Assembly: GCA_947498985.1 (NCBI GenBank)
Contig: CANMMF010000008.1
Coordinates: 1-64,000 of the forward strand
Origin: an uncultured Paracoccaceae bacterium
GTDB taxonomy: Bacteria > Pseudomonadota > Alphaproteobacteria > Rhodobacterales > Rhodobacteraceae
Direction: 5' to 3'
Length of the DNA stretch: 64,000 bases
Part shown: positions 35,244 to 43,986 of the stretch, in pieces
Layout: every line of letters begins with the position of its first letter
Position numbering within the stretch: position 1 is the stretch's first letter
Translations under genes and position numbers: made by a program
Notes under the pieces: model-generated
Databases searched by the model: none
Seen by the model: only the letters and a program-made list of their open reading frames with translations
What the model was told of the DNA's origin: nothing

Positions 35244-36788
35244 TTACCCCACCGATCCTTCAAGCGAGATCGCCACAAGCTGTTGCGCTTCCATCGCAAA
35301 TTCCATCGGCAGGGCCTGTAGCACCTCGCGGCAGAAGCCGTTGACCACAAGCGCCACCGCCTCTTCCTCGTCCATGCCGCGCTGGCGGCAATAAAAGAGC
35401 TGGTCGTCGTCGACCTTCGAGGTTGTCGCCTCATGCTCCACGCGCGAGGAATTGTTGCGCACCTCGATATAGGGCACCGTATGCGCGCCGCATTTGTCGC
35501 CGATCAGCAGGCTGTCACATTGCGTGTAGTTGCGCGACTCCTTGGCCTTGGGGTGCATCGAGACGAGGCCGCGATAGGTGTTCTGCGCCACACCCGCGCT
35601 GATCCCCTTGGAGACGATCCGCGACTTGGTGTTGCGCCCCAGATGCACCATCTTGGTGCCGGTATCGGCCTGCTGTTGGTTGTTGGCGATGGCGATGGAA
35701 TAGAACTCGCCCTGGCTGTCATTGCCGCGCAGGATGCAGCTGGGGTATTTCCAGGTCACCGCTGATCCGGTCTCCACCTGGGTCCACATCACCTTGGCGC
35801 GGTCGCCACGGCAATCGGCGCGCTTGGTGACAAAGTTGTAGATCCCGCCCTTGCCGTTCTCATCGCCGGGATACCAGTTCTGCACGGTGGAGTATTTCAC
35901 CTCCGCGTCTTCCTCGATGATGATCTCGACCACCGCCGCGTGCAGCTGGCTGGTGTCGCGCTGCGGTGCGGTGCAGCCTTCGAGGTAGCTCACGTAAGAG
36001 CCCTTGTCGGCGATGATCAGCGTGCGCTCGAACTGGCCGGTGTTTTCGGCATTGATGCGGAAATAGGTCGACAGCTCCATCGGACAGCGCACGCCGGGCG
36101 GCACGTATACAAACGAGCCATCCGAAAAGACCGCGGAGTTCAGCGTCGCATAGAAATTGTCCGAGACCGGCACAACCGAGCCCAGGTATTTCTTCACCAG
36201 TTCCGGATGCTCGCGCACCGCCTCGGAGATCGAGCAGAATATCACACCGGCTTTCTTCAGCTCCGCCTGGAAGGTTGTGCCCACCGACACGGAATCGAAC
36301 ACCGCATCCACGGCCACGCGCCTCTCTTCGGTGCCGCCGCCCACGCGGGCCTCTGCCGGGGTCGCGTCCGCGCCCTCGACACCCGCGAGGATCATCTGCT
36401 CTTTCAGCGGAATGCCCAGCTTGGCATAGGTTTCCAGCAGCTTGGGGTCCACATCGTCGAGCGATTTGGGCTTTTCGGCCATGCTCTTGGGCCGCGCGTA
36501 GTAATACTGGTCCTGAAAGTCGATCTCCGGGTAGTCGACCATCGCCCAGTTGGGCTCTTTCATCCGGCCCCAGCGCTCGAAGGCGGCCAGGCGCCATTCG
36601 GTCATCCACTCGGGCTCTTCGTTCTTTTCCGAGATCAGCCGCACGATATCGGTGGTCAGGCCCTTGGGCGCGTATTCCATCTCGATATCGGTGTTCCAGC
36701 CGTGTTTGTACTGGCCCGCCGATTTCACCGCGTCGACGGTTTCCTGATCGACGCCGTCCTTGACGATCACCTCATCCACAGCTGCCAT
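35244..36788 (-). CDS. sufB: SufB Fe-S cluster scaffold
   Basis: A 514-residue SufB, the main scaffold of the SUF complex. Recognisable blocks are [63 protein letters not shown] and the C-terminal [27 protein letters not shown], with the conserved ligand cysteine. Length is normal. About 18 bp separate it from the cysteine desulfurase gene upstream. Confidence 0.97.
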   Translation of the reverse strand: MAAVDEVIVKDGVDQETVDAVKSAGQYKHGWNTDIEMEYAPKGLTTDIVRLISEKNEEPEWMTEWRLAAFERWGRMKEPNWAMVDYPEIDFQDQYYYARPKSMAEKPKSLDDVDPKLLETYAKLGIPLKEQMILAGVEGADATPAEARVGGGTEERRVAVDAVFDSVSVGTTFQAELKKAGVIFCSISEAVREHPELVKKYLGSVVPVSDNFYATLNSAVFSDGSFVYVPPGVRCPMELSTYFRINAENTGQFERTLIIADKGSYVSYLEGCTAPQRDTSQLHAAVVEIIIEEDAEVKYSTVQNWYPGDENGKGGIYNFVTKRADCRGDRAKVMWTQVETGSAVTWKYPSCILRGNDSQGEFYSIAIANNQQQADTGTKMVHLGRNTKSRIVSKGISAGVAQNTYRGLVSMHPKAKESRNYTQCDSLLIGDKCGAHTVPYIEVRNNSSRVEHEATTSKVDDDQLFYCRQRGMDEEEAVALVVNGFCREVLQALPMEFAMEAQQLVAISLEGSVG

Positions 36789-36806
36789 GCGCTTCCCTTT
36801 CCCTCT

Positions 36807-37850
36807 TCAAGCGGCCCGCGCGCGGTGCCGTTCATATCTTGTGAGCCACGTTTCGCAGAAACGCGCCACATCCGTCTCGCCGGTCTCCGGCCCGAGGCTC
36901 ACCCGGATCGCCGAGCTTGCCGTGGCCGCATCATACCCCATCGCCCGCAGCACGCGGCTGGCGCGCACCTTGCCGCTGGAACACGCAGAGCCCGCGCTGA
37001 TCGCAAAGCCTGCAAGGTCCATCTGCATCACCTGCGTCTCTCCTTTCCAGCCCGGAACGGCGAAACAGGAGGTGTTCGGAAGGCGCGCGACCGAGTTCCC
37101 GACAAAAATAGTCTCTTTCGCGGAAGCCTCAATGGTCTTTTCTAGAATATTTCTAAGTTTTGCGATCTCATCCCAGACCCCGGACGCAAGATCTCGTGTC
37201 GCGGCAGCCGCAGCAGCCCCAAATCCGGCGATGCCCACCACGTTTTCGGTACCCGAGCGCCGTCCCATTTCCTGCCCGCCGCCCTTGATCTGTGCCGCAA
37301 GATCCGTGCCGCGCCGGATCACCAGCGCGCCGACACCCTTGGGCCCGCCCAGCTTGTGCGCCGAGACGAGCGCCATTTCCGCACCCATCCAGTTGAACGC
37401 CACGGGCAGTTTGCCGAAGGCCTGCGTGGCATCCACCACGGCGAGCCCCTGCGGCAGGTCCTGCACAATCCCGGTTTCCGAATTGGCCGCCTGCAGCGCG
37501 CTCCGCGCCGGATCCTCGACGCGCACCTGCCCGTCCTGCCCCACTCGAAGCGTGGTCTCGACCCAGGCCGCCACCGCGTCATGCTCGATATCGGCAGCCT
37601 GAAGGCCGCGCCCGGCGCAGGCAAGCGCCGCCGCTTCCGTGGCACCCGAGACAAACACCACATCCGCCCCGTCCGCGCCAAAGGCCTGCGCCACCTGTCC
37701 GCGGGCTTTCTCGACCACAGACTTGGCGGCGCGGCCTTCGGCATGCACCGAGGACGGGTTGCCCACAAGATCCATCGCCGCGATCATCGCCGCGCGCGCC
37801 TCGGCGCGCAGTGGCGCCGTGGCGTTGTGATCGAGATAGACCCGGCTCAC
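36807..37850 (-). CDS. IscS/NifS-type cysteine desulfurase
   Basis: A 347-residue type I-like cysteine desulfurase, second in the operon after iscR. It starts with a GTG as MSRVYLDHNATAPLRAEA, carries the PLP lysine in LVSAHKLGGPKGVG and the catalytic cysteine in SAGSACSSGKVRASRVLRAMG. It is about 40 residues shorter than E. coli IscS. With sufS at the far end, the operon has two cysteine desulfurases. An AT-rich patch near 37130-37165 contains a palindrome like the operator upstream of iscR. Confidence 0.92.
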   Translation of the reverse strand: MSRVYLDHNATAPLRAEARAAMIAAMDLVGNPSSVHAEGRAAKSVVEKARGQVAQAFGADGADVVFVSGATEAAALACAGRGLQAADIEHDAVAAWVETTLRVGQDGQVRVEDPARSALQAANSETGIVQDLPQGLAVVDATQAFGKLPVAFNWMGAEMALVSAHKLGGPKGVGALVIRRGTDLAAQIKGGGQEMGRRSGTENVVGIAGFGAAAAAATRDLASGVWDEIAKLRNILEKTIEASAKETIFVGNSVARLPNTSCFAVPGWKGETQVMQMDLAGFAISAGSACSSGKVRASRVLRAMGYDAATASSAIRVSLGPETGETDVARFCETWLTRYERHRARAA

Positions 37851-37916
37851 GAGGTGGCTCCGGTCACGTCCGGCGCGACAACCACTCCTGGGGCGGCGCG
37901 CCCTGCGCACCATGGA

Positions 37917-38381
37917 TCAGCGCTCATCATCGACCACCGAAAAAAGCGCGGGCACCGCCGGGCACGGGGCCAGCGTGTTCTCCACCACATCCGACAGGCG
38001 CGCCTGGTGCAGATAGACATAGACCTGCGCGCTGAGGCTCTGCCAGAGCCGGTTGGTGAGCGATTGCGCGCGGCTGCCCGACGCGGCCCCCGAGGCACCC
38101 GCCCCCTTGTGCATCGCATCCACCGACTCGTCGACCGCCGCCAGCACATCCACCACGCGGATCTCCGAGGCCGCCAGCGCCAGCCGGTAGCCGCCCCCCG
38201 GCCCGCGCACCGAGTCGACCAGCCCGGCGCGGCGCAGCTTGACGAAGAGCTGCTCAAGATAGGGCAGCGAGATGTCCTGGCGTTTCGAGATATCGCCCAG
38301 CGTGACCAGCGTCTCGGCGGGCTGCAGCGCGATATCGGCAAGCGCCACCATCGCGTAGCGGCCTTTTGTGCTCAACTTCAT
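37917..38381 (-). CDS. iscR: IscR, Rrf2-family regulator with a single cysteine
   Basis: A 154-residue Rrf2-family winged-helix regulator starting MKLSTKGRYAMVALADIAL, with the recognition helix in SLPYLEQLFVKLRRAGLVDSVRGPGGGY. Classical IscR has three cysteines near residues 92-104; here that loop (MHKGAGASGAASGSRAQ) has none and the only cysteine is near residue 141 (APCPAVP). This single-Cys form is described for Rhodobacteraceae IscR, which still binds an Fe-S cluster and represses iron/Fe-S genes through the Iron-Rhodo-box. First gene of the suf operon. Confidence 0.93.
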   Translation of the reverse strand: MKLSTKGRYAMVALADIALQPAETLVTLGDISKRQDISLPYLEQLFVKLRRAGLVDSVRGPGGGYRLALAASEIRVVDVLAAVDESVDAMHKGAGASGAASGSRAQSLTNRLWQSLSAQVYVYLHQARLSDVVENTLAPCPAVPALFSVVDDER

Positions 38382-38485
38382 GACCACGCCCCCCCGAACG
38401 CCTGCTGTTACGGGCAATTGACCTATGCGCGGCAATTGCCTATCTGCATCCAGTGCCGATTGGCACGTGTTCCGGACACACCGGA

Positions 38486-38500
38486 TTAGAATGTTTCTAA
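38486..38500. promoter_or_regulatory. Iron-Rhodo-box-like IscR operator
   Basis: TTAGAATGTTTCTAA is a perfect palindrome (TTAGAA/TTCTAA, 3-base spacer). It lies 105 bp before iscR and 62 bp before the divergent hydrolase gene. It fits the Iron-Rhodo-box recognised by single-Cys IscR in Rhodobacteraceae, so it is a candidate for autoregulation of the suf operon. Confidence 0.62.
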
Positions 38501-38562
38501 GGTGACCGAGCGAAGTCGTCAAGAATTTCGCCGCAGCCCAATCAAGGAGGCAGACAAGCCCC

Positions 38563-39216
38563 ATGCCCGAGGTCATCTTTCCCGGACCCGAAGGCCGCCT
38601 CGAAGGCCGCTACCACCCGCAAAAAGACCGTGACGCGCCGATTGCCATCGTGCTGCACCCGCATCCGCAATTTGGCGGCACGATGAACAACAAGGTGGTC
38701 TACAACCTGCATTACGCCTTCTACAACATGGGCTTTACCGTGCTGAGGTTCAACTTCCGCGGTGTCGGGCGCAGCCAGGGCGAATACGATCAGGGGGTGG
38801 GCGAGCTTTCGGATGCCGCCTCGGCGCTCGATTACCTGCAATCGATGAACCAGAACTCCAAGCATTGCTGGGTCGCGGGGTTCTCCTTTGGCGCCTGGAT
38901 CGGCATGCAGCTTCTGATGCGGCGCCCGGAGATCACCGGTTTCGTGTCGGTGAGCCCGCCCGCCAACATGTATGATTTTTCCTTCCTGGCGCCCTGCCCC
39001 AGCTCCGGGCTGATCATCAACGGCACCAATGATCGCGTGGCCCCGCCCGCCGACACCCGCAGCCTTGTGGGCAAACTGCACGAGCAGAAGGGCATCACGA
39101 TCACCCATGAAGAGGTCGAAGGCTCCGGCCATTTCTTCGAAGAGCCGCATATGGACACGATGATCGACACGACCACGGCCTATGTGAAACGGCGGCTGAC
39201 GGAAAACACGCGATAA
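38563..39216 (+). CDS. Alpha/beta hydrolase
   Basis: A 217-residue alpha/beta hydrolase of the short, lidless type. The oxyanion-side motif is LHPHPQFGGTMNN, the nucleophile elbow is GFSFG, the acid lies in INGTNDRVAPP and the catalytic histidine in GSGHFFEE. The LHPHPxxGGxMxNKVV signature marks the family often annotated as a serine hydrolase/CocE-like protein; substrate unknown. A strong AAGGAGG ribosome site precedes the ATG. It is divergent from iscR and shares its control region. The next gene follows after nine bases. Confidence 0.88.
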   Translation: MPEVIFPGPEGRLEGRYHPQKDRDAPIAIVLHPHPQFGGTMNNKVVYNLHYAFYNMGFTVLRFNFRGVGRSQGEYDQGVGELSDAASALDYLQSMNQNSKHCWVAGFSFGAWIGMQLLMRRPEITGFVSVSPPANMYDFSFLAPCPSSGLIINGTNDRVAPPADTRSLVGKLHEQKGITITHEEVEGSGHFFEEPHMDTMIDTTTAYVKRRLTENTR

Positions 39217-39225
39217 GGAGCGCGC

Positions 39226-39510
39226 ATGGCGGACGTTCTCAAAGAGCTGGCCGACAAACTCGCTGCCGATACGATCAAGGCGATGGACGCGCTTGGCGAT
39301 GACCGGCTCTACGAGCAGGTCGCCAAGGTTCTGGGCGCGTCGTCGCAAACCTCCGAAGAGGCCTATCTCACGTCGATCCGGATCCGGCTGGCAGAGCGGC
39401 GCGGGCGGCAATTCCTCAACGAACACGTGAAAGCGGTGATCGAGGCGCGCAAGGCGGGCAAGGACGCCCCCGACGCCATCGCGCCGGGTTCGGACAACGA
39501 AAACCTCTAG
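39226..39510 (+). CDS. Conserved small protein of unknown function
   Basis: A 94-residue, mostly helical acidic protein (MADVLKELADKLAADTIKAMDALGDDRLYEQVAKVLG...). It starts nine bases after the hydrolase with a good AAGGAG site, so the two are cotranscribed. No family recognised and no membrane segment or cofactor motif seen. Confidence 0.7.
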   Translation: MADVLKELADKLAADTIKAMDALGDDRLYEQVAKVLGASSQTSEEAYLTSIRIRLAERRGRQFLNEHVKAVIEARKAGKDAPDAIAPGSDNENL

Positions 39511-39576
39511 GCAGGTCTTTGTATTGCCGGGCGATGTTGGGCGCCGTCTTTCTTGTTCCGCTTCGTCCTGAGGCCA

Positions 39577-39749
39577 TCGGATCGCCTGCGGCGATCCGAC
39601 CCGCGCGCGCCTGACGGCGCGCGCGGGCGGGGCGCCATCCCCCCGGACCCACATCTTCAACCGGGGGGCCAGCCCCCCGGACCAAGCCACCACCGGGGGG
39701 CCAGCCCCCCGGACCCCCCGGGATATTTCCGGCCCAAAGAAACCCGGGG
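39577..39749 (+). repeat. Mosaic of intergenic palindromes, copy 1
   Basis: Gene-free segment 39511-39858. It contains hairpins TCGGATCGCC/GGCGATCCGA (39577-39599) and an 11-bp-arm GC-rich hairpin (39601-39626), then two GGGGGGCCAGCCCCCC units. The unit ends CCCCCCGGGATATTTCCGGC followed by CCAAAGAA and CCCGGGG (to 39749). The same layout recurs at 48958-49010 and, inverted, at 63149-63294, defining a dispersed repeat family that can also stop transcription. Confidence 0.75.
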
Positions 39750-39858
39750 CGGAGTGCTGGCGGTGCAGTGCGGTACTTTTTGGGGCTTGAGGGTGCGATT
39801 GCGGAGTGTTGCCGCGCGGGTGGCGTCTCTGACGGGTTTTGGCGCAAATGCGCTGCGG

Positions 39859-40287
39859 TCAGCTTGGCTGCACCGGCCAACGGGTGGCCAGATCGTCGAG
39901 GCCCGCGCGGATCAGTCGTTTCAGCGCGCCCAGATCGACCTTCGAGAGTGCGGTGAGATAAAGACAGGATTTGCCGATCCTGTGTGGTCCCAGGTCCTTG
40001 AGGATATGGCCGAAATCTGTGTAACCGGGCATGATGTAGACCACCATGTTGGCCTTGCGCGGCGCAAAACCGGTGGCCAGGAAATCGCCCTCGCGCCCGC
40101 TTTCGTAACGGTAGTGATAGCGCCCGTATCCGACGATCGACGGGCCCCACATGACCGGGTTCCAGCCTGTGACCTCGCGAAAGAGCGCCTCCAGCACCTG
40201 TGCGTCCTCGCGGCGGCGGGGCGGCGCCACCTGCGCCAGATAGGATGCGACGGAGGTCTCTGTGGGCTGTGTCCTGTTCTCGCTCAT
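39859..40287 (-). CDS. DUF1801-domain protein
   Basis: A 142-residue DUF1801 (YdhG-like) protein with the family's typical EALFREVTGWNPVMWGPSIVGYGRYHYRYESGREGDF and AFAPRKANMVVYIMPGY segments. A small soluble protein; function not established, although the fold resembles iron/frataxin-like proteins in some annotations. It lies 31 bp from lpdA on the same strand. Confidence 0.88.
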   Translation of the reverse strand: MSENRTQPTETSVASYLAQVAPPRRREDAQVLEALFREVTGWNPVMWGPSIVGYGRYHYRYESGREGDFLATGFAPRKANMVVYIMPGYTDFGHILKDLGPHRIGKSCLYLTALSKVDLGALKRLIRAGLDDLATRWPVQPS

Positions 40288-40318
40288 GGCGACCTTTCCG
40301 CCCGGCGCTGGCCGGAGC

Positions 40319-41713
40319 TCAGAAATGGATGGCGCGGCCCCAGGCGTCGAGCACGGATTCGTGCATCATTTCGCTCAGCGTGGGGTGCGGGAAGACCGTG
40401 TTCATCAGGTCCTCTTCGGTGGTTTCCAGCTGCCGCGCGACCACGTAGCCCTGGATCAGCTCAGTCACTTCGGCGCCGACCATATGCGCGCCCAGAAGCG
40501 CGCCGGTTCCGGCGTCGAACACGGTTTTCACAAGGCCTTCGGGCTCTCCCAGAGCGATGGCCTTGCCGTTGCCGATGAACGGAAAGCGGCCGACCCTGAT
40601 CTCGTGACCGGCCTCTTTCGCCTGCGCTTCGGTGAGGCCCACGGAGGCGATCTGCGGGTGGCAATAGGTGCAGCCCGCGATGCTGTCCGGATCGACGCCA
40701 TGCGGATGGCCTCCGGCAATCGCCTCGGCCACCATCACACCTTCATGGCTGGCCTTGTGCGCCAGCCACGGCGCGCCGGCGACATCCCCGATCGCATAGA
40801 TCCCCGCGACCCCGGTGCGCGCCTGCGCGTCGGTGACCACATGGGTTTTCTCGACCCGCACGCCCAGCGCCTCGAGCCCCAGCCCTTCCACATTGCCGAC
40901 GATGCCCACCGCGGAGATCACCGTGTCAAACGTGCCTTGCGAGCTCTTGCCGCCCTGCTCGATATGCGCGGTCACGCTGCCCTGGCCGCGGTCCAGCCCG
41001 GTGACCATCGCCTTTTCGAGGATGGTCATGCCCTGTTTCTCGAACGCCTTGCGCGCGAAGCCCGCGATCTCGGCATCCTCGACCGGCAGGATGCGGTCCA
41101 TCACCTCGACCACCGTTGTCTCGGCCCCGAGCGTGTTGTAAAAGCTGGCAAATTCGATGCCGATGGCGCCCGAGCCGATCACCAGCAGACGCTTGGGCAT
41201 GCGTTTCGGCACCAGCGCGTGTTTGTAGGTCCAGACCAGATCGCCATCGGCCTCGAGCCCGGGCAACTCGCGCGCGCGCGCGCCGGTGGCGATCACGATC
41301 GCCGGGGCCTGCAGCTCCTGCGCACCTTTGTCGGTTGTGACCGACACGCGCCCCCTGGCGGGGATGGTCGCCTCGCCCATGAACGCCGTGACCTTGTTCT
41401 TCTTCAGCAGATGGGTGACGCCCGCGTTGAGCTGCCCGGCCACGCCGCGCGAGCGTTTGACAACCGCATCGAGGTCAAAGCCGATCTTGTCCGCACTGAG
41501 CCCGTATTCGGCGGCCCGGCTCATCTGGTGAAAGATCTCCGAAGAGCGCAGCATCGCCTTGGTGGGGATGCACCCCCAGTTGAGGCAGATCCCGCCCATA
41601 TGCTCGCGCTCGACAATCGCCACCTTGAGGCCCAGCTGTGCCGCGCGGATGGCGGCGACATAGCCACCCGGCCCCGCGCCGATCACGATCATGTCGAAGC
41701 TTTGCGCGCTCAT
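40319..41713 (-). CDS. lpdA: Dihydrolipoyl dehydrogenase
   Basis: A 464-residue FAD-dependent dihydrolipoamide dehydrogenase (E3), reoxidising lipoyl groups of 2-oxoacid dehydrogenase complexes with NAD+. FAD site GAGPGGYVAAIRAAQLG, redox-active disulfide GGICLNWGCIPTKA, NAD site IGSGAIGIEFASFYNTLG, second FAD motif IYAIGDVAG and the C-terminal HPTLSEMMHE with the catalytic His-Glu pair are all intact. The ATG at 41713 is chosen because AGGAGAGG precedes it; seven more codons are open upstream. No E1 or E2 gene is nearby. Confidence 0.96.
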   Translation of the reverse strand: MSAQSFDMIVIGAGPGGYVAAIRAAQLGLKVAIVEREHMGGICLNWGCIPTKAMLRSSEIFHQMSRAAEYGLSADKIGFDLDAVVKRSRGVAGQLNAGVTHLLKKNKVTAFMGEATIPARGRVSVTTDKGAQELQAPAIVIATGARARELPGLEADGDLVWTYKHALVPKRMPKRLLVIGSGAIGIEFASFYNTLGAETTVVEVMDRILPVEDAEIAGFARKAFEKQGMTILEKAMVTGLDRGQGSVTAHIEQGGKSSQGTFDTVISAVGIVGNVEGLGLEALGVRVEKTHVVTDAQARTGVAGIYAIGDVAGAPWLAHKASHEGVMVAEAIAGGHPHGVDPDSIAGCTYCHPQIASVGLTEAQAKEAGHEIRVGRFPFIGNGKAIALGEPEGLVKTVFDAGTGALLGAHMVGAEVTELIQGYVVARQLETTEEDLMNTVFPHPTLSEMMHESVLDAWGRAIHF

Positions 41714-41844
41714 CGGCCTCTCCTCTTCCGGCATTGGAAGCGACGCTAGCCGATCACCGGGCGCGGAGCAACGCGCCCGGGGTCAAGGCGGCACAAGGCA
41801 CTGGCCGGGCCGCGCCGGTCAGCAAAAGCCGCAGACGGCCCGGC

Positions 41845-42432
41845 TCAGGCGGCAGTGCGCGCCTGCAGGTCGCGCAGGATCTCGCCGTAGCCGCCCCGCG
41901 CCACAAAACCGTTTTCGGCCTCGGACGAGGTGCGCGAAAGCGCGTCATTGCGGTAGGGAAAGCGGCCGAACTGGCGGATGATCTCGCGATGCACCCTTGC
42001 ATGCAGCAGATAGCCCTCGCCGTCCTGCGGCATCCGCTCCTTGACCAGCCGCACGCCGCGGTCCTGATCGCAGAGGTTTTCGGAATGCTGCAGCGGCATG
42101 TAGAACATCACGCGGGCCGGCTCGTCGATCCGCAGGTCCCAGCCGCGATGGATCGCCTGCTTGGCCGCCGCCAGCGCAAAGCGGTCGGAGGCAAACGCCT
42201 TGTCGCTGCCGCGAAACATGTTGCGCGAGAACTGGTCGAGCAGGATGACATAGGCCAGCGTGCCTGTGGGATAGGTCAGCCACAGCGCATAGCGCCCCTG
42301 CATCGCCCCTTCCCATGTCGAGAGAAATCTGTCGCGGATCTCCTGATCCAGCGAGTCATCCTGTTTGTACCAACCTTCAGGCCCGACCTCGTCGAGCCAG
42401 AATGCCAGAATCTCCTCCGGCGTCGCCATCAT
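41845..42432 (-). CDS. DUF924 family protein
   Basis: A 195-residue DUF924 protein, helical and TPR-like. It starts ATPEEILAFWLDEVGPEGWYKQDDSLDQEIRDRF and contains LAYVILLDQFSRNMFRGSDKAFASD and FYMPLQHSENLCDQDRG, all diagnostic of the family. Function unknown. Transcribed toward lpdA. Confidence 0.92.
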   Translation of the reverse strand: MMATPEEILAFWLDEVGPEGWYKQDDSLDQEIRDRFLSTWEGAMQGRYALWLTYPTGTLAYVILLDQFSRNMFRGSDKAFASDRFALAAAKQAIHRGWDLRIDEPARVMFYMPLQHSENLCDQDRGVRLVKERMPQDGEGYLLHARVHREIIRQFGRFPYRNDALSRTSSEAENGFVARGGYGEILRDLQARTAA

Positions 42433-42535
42433 ACTCTCCTTCGTTTACCGACCACCCATGGCCGGTTCAGTTTAGATCCAATGGACGTCATGCGCCCAAT
42501 CACGAATGGTGTCACTTCCTGACATCCATACCTTG

Positions 42536-43831
42536 TTATTGCGACGCGGCATGCGGGTCGCGCTCGCGTGTTTCGGTGGCCTCCGCCTCCGCCTCGGCGG
42601 TGTCGACCGCGTATTCCCAGGCCGCGTCCCAGGCCACACCGGTGGCCGAGGGCGACAGCGGTGCGTAAGACGCGGTGACCTCGACCGACGGCGCCGGGCG
42701 CTGGGTCATGCGGTAAAGCGCGTAGACCGCGAGCATCGCCAGAAGCGCCGTGATCAGCATGAAAAAGCCCGCCGGGCCGACAATTTCCATGCCGTAGCCG
42801 ATGATGATCGGCCCGGTGATCGCGCCCACACCGTTGATAAAGAGCAGCCCCGCCGAGGCCGCGGCCATATCCTCCACCTGCAGGAAGTCGTTGGTATAGG
42901 CGATGAGCAGCGAATAGAGCGGGTTGGAAAAGCCACCCACCACAAAGGCCGCGGCCACGAGCACATAGAAATTGCCGCCGCTGACCACCCCGACCAGCGC
43001 CCCCACCGCGCCGCCTGCCGCGACCATCATGATCAGGCGGCGCCGGTCCATCCGGTCCGACAGCCAGCCCAGCGGGTATTGCATGAAGAGCGCGCCCACA
43101 TAGAACGCAGCGATGAAGATCGAGATCTCGCCAATCGTAAGCCCGGCCGCCTTGCCATAGACCGCCGCCATGCCGAACTGCGCGGCAAAGACCCCGCCCA
43201 GCAGGAAAAGGCCGACGCAGCCAAGCGGCGAGACGGCATAAACCTCCTTCAATGTCATGGGCTTGGTGGATTCGAACGGCGGCGTCGGCGTGACCGACAG
43301 CAGCGTCGGCGCAAAGCTCAGCGACACCAGAACCGACGGGATCACAAACAGCAGATATCCGCTCACATCCGGCACGTTCAGCAGGGCCTGCGCCGAGATG
43401 ATGCCCGCCATCTGCACGATCATGTAGGCCGAAAGCGCCTGGCCGCGGGTCTCATTGGTAGAGGCGTTGTTGAGCCAGCTTTCCGCGGTCACGTAGACGC
43501 CGCAGAAGCAGAACCCGATCACGATCCGGCCCAGAACCCAGACGATGGGATGCGGAATGGCCGGAAAGATCAGCAGCGTCGCCGAAACCAGCGAGGCCAG
43601 AAACGCAAAGACCCGCACATGGCCCACCCGCCGGATCATGCCGGGCACCATGCGCGAGGCCACCAGAAAGCCCGCGAAATAGCCCGACATCACAATCGAC
43701 ATCTCGAGCGAGCTGAAGCCCTGATCGGGCCCGCGCACCCCCAGCAGGGAGCCCTGCAGACCGTTGCCCAGCATCAGAAGGAACATGCCCAGCAGCAATG
43801 CCCAGGAGTTTTTCAATACGTCGAACATCAA
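42536..43831 (-). CDS. MFS transporter, YcaD-like
   Basis: A 431-residue major facilitator with 12 hydrophobic helices. It resembles the YcaD subgroup (LLGVRGPDQGFSSLEMSIVMSGYFAGFL... LNNASTNETRGQALSAYMIV... PLGWLSDRMDRRRL). The acidic cytoplasmic tail (DTAEAEAEATETRERD) is hydrophilic and variable. Substrate unknown. Confidence 0.88.
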   Translation of the reverse strand: MMFDVLKNSWALLLGMFLLMLGNGLQGSLLGVRGPDQGFSSLEMSIVMSGYFAGFLVASRMVPGMIRRVGHVRVFAFLASLVSATLLIFPAIPHPIVWVLGRIVIGFCFCGVYVTAESWLNNASTNETRGQALSAYMIVQMAGIISAQALLNVPDVSGYLLFVIPSVLVSLSFAPTLLSVTPTPPFESTKPMTLKEVYAVSPLGCVGLFLLGGVFAAQFGMAAVYGKAAGLTIGEISIFIAAFYVGALFMQYPLGWLSDRMDRRRLIMMVAAGGAVGALVGVVSGGNFYVLVAAAFVVGGFSNPLYSLLIAYTNDFLQVEDMAAASAGLLFINGVGAITGPIIIGYGMEIVGPAGFFMLITALLAMLAVYALYRMTQRPAPSVEVTASYAPLSPSATGVAWDAAWEYAVDTAEAEAEATETRERDPHAASQ

Positions 43832-43986
43832 TCATGTCCTTAATCGGCTTTTCGGAGCGTCTATCACCCCGGCCTTAAAATCTCATGGCTGGTTGCGACA
43901 GCGACCCATCTGATATGTCGCGAAGCAACCGATTGCGGTTCTGCGGGCAGAATCGCGCGGACGTATCTGCCTGTTCGCCTCCGGGT

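Noticed and set aside
42506-43843. A 445-codon + strand frame across the MFS gene
   Set aside because: Shadow of the MFS transporter; the translation is His/Arg/Asp-rich and lacks structure.
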